Source: Nemertoderma westbladi (lineage: Eukaryota > Xenacoelomorpha > Nemertodermatida > Nemertodermatidae). Taken from it: a stretch of 54,066 nucleotides of DNA. The stretch lies in NCBI GenBank assembly GCA_032718475.1, contig JAUCBJ010004747.1, positions 1 through 54,066 on the forward strand. The letters run 5' to 3'. Each line of letters begins with the position of its first letter. Within the stretch, counting starts at the first letter, position 1. Of this stretch, positions 51,668-54,066 are shown piece after piece. A program made the translations under genes and the position numbers. Under the pieces are notes generated by a model that saw only the letters and a program-made list of their open reading frames with translations, was not told the origin of the DNA and did no database searches.

Positions 51668-54066
51668 TCCCAAATAGTCCTTCATAAGTCTAAAATTTGA
51701 CTCAAATAGGTGTTAGAGTCCCATATATAGGTTGATTTTGTCCAAAATAGCCTGTAGCTTTATCAAAATTATTTCAAATAGTTTATAAATGTAAAGGAAT
51801 ACTGAAAAGAATATCGACTTCATATCATAGCTTTAATTCCAATTTGTCCCAAATAGGTTATTTATGTCCCATATATGGTGTTTTATGTCCCATACAGGGA
51901 GTTTTTATCCCAAATAGCATGTAACATTCTCAAAATGATTTTACATAGTTTATAAATATAATGGAAATACTCAAAAGAAAATATAATTCACTATCATAGC
52001 TTTAATTTAAATTTGTCCCAAATAGGTTGTTTTTGTCCCATATAGGGTGTTTGTGTCCCATATAGGGTATGAAGTGCTTATAATCATTTCAAATAGTTTC
52101 GAAATGTAATGGAATACTCAAAAGACTATAGAATTCACTATCATAGCTTTAATTTAAATTTGTCCCAACTAGGTTGTTTATGTCCCATATAGGGTGTTTG
52201 TGTCCCATATAGGGAATTTGTGTCCCAAATTGCGTGTCATTTTCTGAAAATGATTTTACATAGTTTATAAATATTATGGAATACTCAAAAGAAAATATAA
52301 TTCACTATCATAGCTTTAATTTAAATTTGTCCCAAATAGGTTGTTTATGTCCCATATAGGGTGTTTGTGTCCCATATAGGGTGTATGTGTGCCAAATAGC
52401 GTGTGACTTTCTCAAAATGATTTTACATACCGGTAGTTTATAAATATAATGGAATACTCAAAATAAAATATAATTCACTATCATTGCTTTAATTTCAATT
52501 TGTCCCAAATAGGTTGTTTTTGTCCCATATAGGGTGTTTGAGTCCCATATAGGGTGTGAATTGCTTATACTGATTTTAAATAGTTTCGAAATGTAATGGA
52601 ATACTCAAAAGAATATAGAATTCACTACCATAGCTTTAATTTCAATTTGTCCCAAATAGGTTGTTTTTGTCCCATATAGGGTGTTTGTGTTCCATATAGG
52701 GTGTTTGTGTCCCAAATAGCGTGTGACTTTCTCAAAATGATTTTAAATAGTTTCTAAATCTCATGGAATACTCAAAAGAATATAGAATTCACTACCATAG
52801 CTTTAATTTCAATTTGTCCCAAATATGTTGTTTATGTCCCATATAGGGTGTTTGTGTCCCATAAAGGGTGTTTGTGTCCCAAATTGCGTGTGACTTTCTC
52901 AAAATGATTTTACATAGTTTATAAATATAATGGAAATACTCAAAGGAAAATAGAATCCACTATCATAGTATTAATTTAAATTTGTCCCAAATATGTTGTT
53001 TGTGTCCCATATAGGGTGTTTGTGTCCCGTATAGGGTGTGAAGTGCTTATAATGATTTCAAATAGTTTCGAAATGTAATGGAATACTCAAAAGAAAATAG
53101 AATTCGCTATCATAGCTTTAATTTAAATTTGTCCCAAATATGTTGTTTATGTCCCATATAGGGTGTTTGTGTCCCATATAGGGTGTTTGTGTCCCAAATT
53201 GCGTGTGACTTTCTCAAAATGATTTTACATAGTTTATAAATAAAATGGACATACTCAAAGGAAAATAGAATCCACTATCATAGTTTTAATTTAAATTTGT
53301 CCCAAATAGGTTGTTTGTGTCCCATATAGGGTGTTTGTGTCCCAAATAGCGTGTGGCTTTCTCAAAATGATTTTAAATAGTTTCTAAATCTCATGGAATA
53401 CTCAAAAGAATATAGAATTCACTACCATAGCTTTAATTTAAATTTGTCCCAAATAGGTTGTTTTTGTCCCATATAGGGTGTTTGAGTCCCGTATAGGGTG
53501 TGAATTGCTTATAATGATTTCAAATATTTTCTAAATGATAATGGAATACTCAAAAGAATGAATGACATATAGAATTCACTATCATACATAGCTTTAATTT
53601 AAATTTGTCCCAAATAGGTTGTTTATGTCCCATATAGGGTGTTTGTGTCCCATATAGGGTGTTTGTGTCCCAAATAGCGTGTGACTTTCTCAAAATGATT
53701 TTACATAGTTTATAAATATAATGGAATGCTCAAAAGAAAATATAATTCACTATCATAGCTTTAATTTAAATTTGTCCCAAATAGGTTGTTTTTGTCCCAT
53801 ATAGGGTGTTTGTGTCGCATATAGGGTGTTTGTGTCCCAAATTGCGTGTGACTTTCTCAAAATGGTTTTACATAGTTTATAAATAAAATGGACATACTCA
53901 AAGGAAAATAGAATCCACTATCATAGTTTTAATTTAAATTTGTCCCAAATAGGTTGTTTGTGTCCCATATAGGGTGTTTGTGTCCTGTATAGGGTGTGAA
54001 GTGCTTATAATGATTTCAAATAGTTTCGAAATGTAATGGAATACTCAAAAGAAAATAGAATTCGCT
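51668..54066. repeat. Satellite array with ~147- and ~167-bp monomers in trimeric order, runs off window
   Basis: Taking AATTTGTCCC as the unit start, monomers begin at 51841, 52010, 52157, 52324, 52497, 52644, 52811, 52979, 53126, 53294, 53441, 53602, 53769 and 53937. Type B (~147 bp) has GTGTGAAGTGCTTATAATG; type A (~167 bp) has GCGTGTGACTTTCTCAAAAT. The order from 52010 is B-A-A repeated four times, then B. Each monomer begins with 20-bp subrepeats of GTCCCATATAGGGTGTTTGT. A has one more than B, which explains the length gap. The left edge (51668-51840) is degenerate, as at the margin of an array. Confidence 0.93.

Overview
This window is nuclear DNA from an animal, most likely a marine invertebrate. 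The host genes are metazoan orthologues (NDUFV1, HDHD2, RECQL, GOSR2/membrin, SMUG1). NDUFV1 is split by GT-AG introns. The spacer DNA is AT-rich and full of animal-type mobile elements: BEL/Pao, several non-LTR retrotransposon lineages, tRNA-derived SINEs, hAT-, mariner- and Harbinger-like MITEs, and satellites. I cannot name the species. Frequent TAGGCCTA and TACTGTA words would suit several marine deuterostomes, but this is only an impression. The host genes are intron-poor: RECQL, GOSR2, SMUG1, HDHD2 and a GPI-anchored Ly6-like candidate are each single-exon and full length.

Layout: 1-835 is the 3' part of a BEL/Pao pol gene, followed by repeat-rich spacer. 5228-10070 is a nested insertion: a long foldback element was split by a LINE (5560-9407, 15-bp target duplication), and the other arm was hit by a small GC-rich MITE (9803-10025, TAA duplication). 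11374-12030 (-) is the only host-like gene in the left half. 13450-18170 is a decayed LINE containing a younger RTE-like LINE (13557-15655) with a 26-bp target duplication. 18640-20170 holds another LINE remnant, split by a ~1-kb insert. 20171-24108 is a tandem run of three units of a nonautonomous repeat family. 25721-27584 is a large imperfect palindrome with a MITE in one arm. 28797-29293 is another member of the 20-24 kb repeat family.

29676-30467 (-) is HDHD2. 31179-39077 (-) is NDUFV1 in three exons. Its intron 2 consists almost entirely of about 80 tandem copies of a 55-bp minisatellite whose unit carries the exon-2 5' splice site. Its intron 1 holds a 1.5-kb hAT-type element containing a tRNA-derived SINE. 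40215-41125 is a CR1/L2-like LINE 3' end and 41231-41530 a second SINE copy. Two oppositely oriented GGATCTAAGTTC arrays (42130-43115) lie directly upstream of RECQL (43314-45224, +). A 19-bp minisatellite separates RECQL from convergent GOSR2 (46637-47266, -). SMUG1 (50003-50833, +) is followed by a satellite array (51668 to the window end) with a trimeric higher-order structure of ~147- and ~167-bp monomers.

The host genes are unrelated housekeeping functions: complex I, DNA helicase and repair, ER-Golgi SNARE, and a HAD phosphatase-like protein. They do not form an operon or pathway. The novelty of the window lies in its repeats, above all the splice-site-bearing minisatellite in NDUFV1, the ordered satellite at the right edge and the dated nest of insertions at 5-10 kb. 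No new prokaryote-style system is present.
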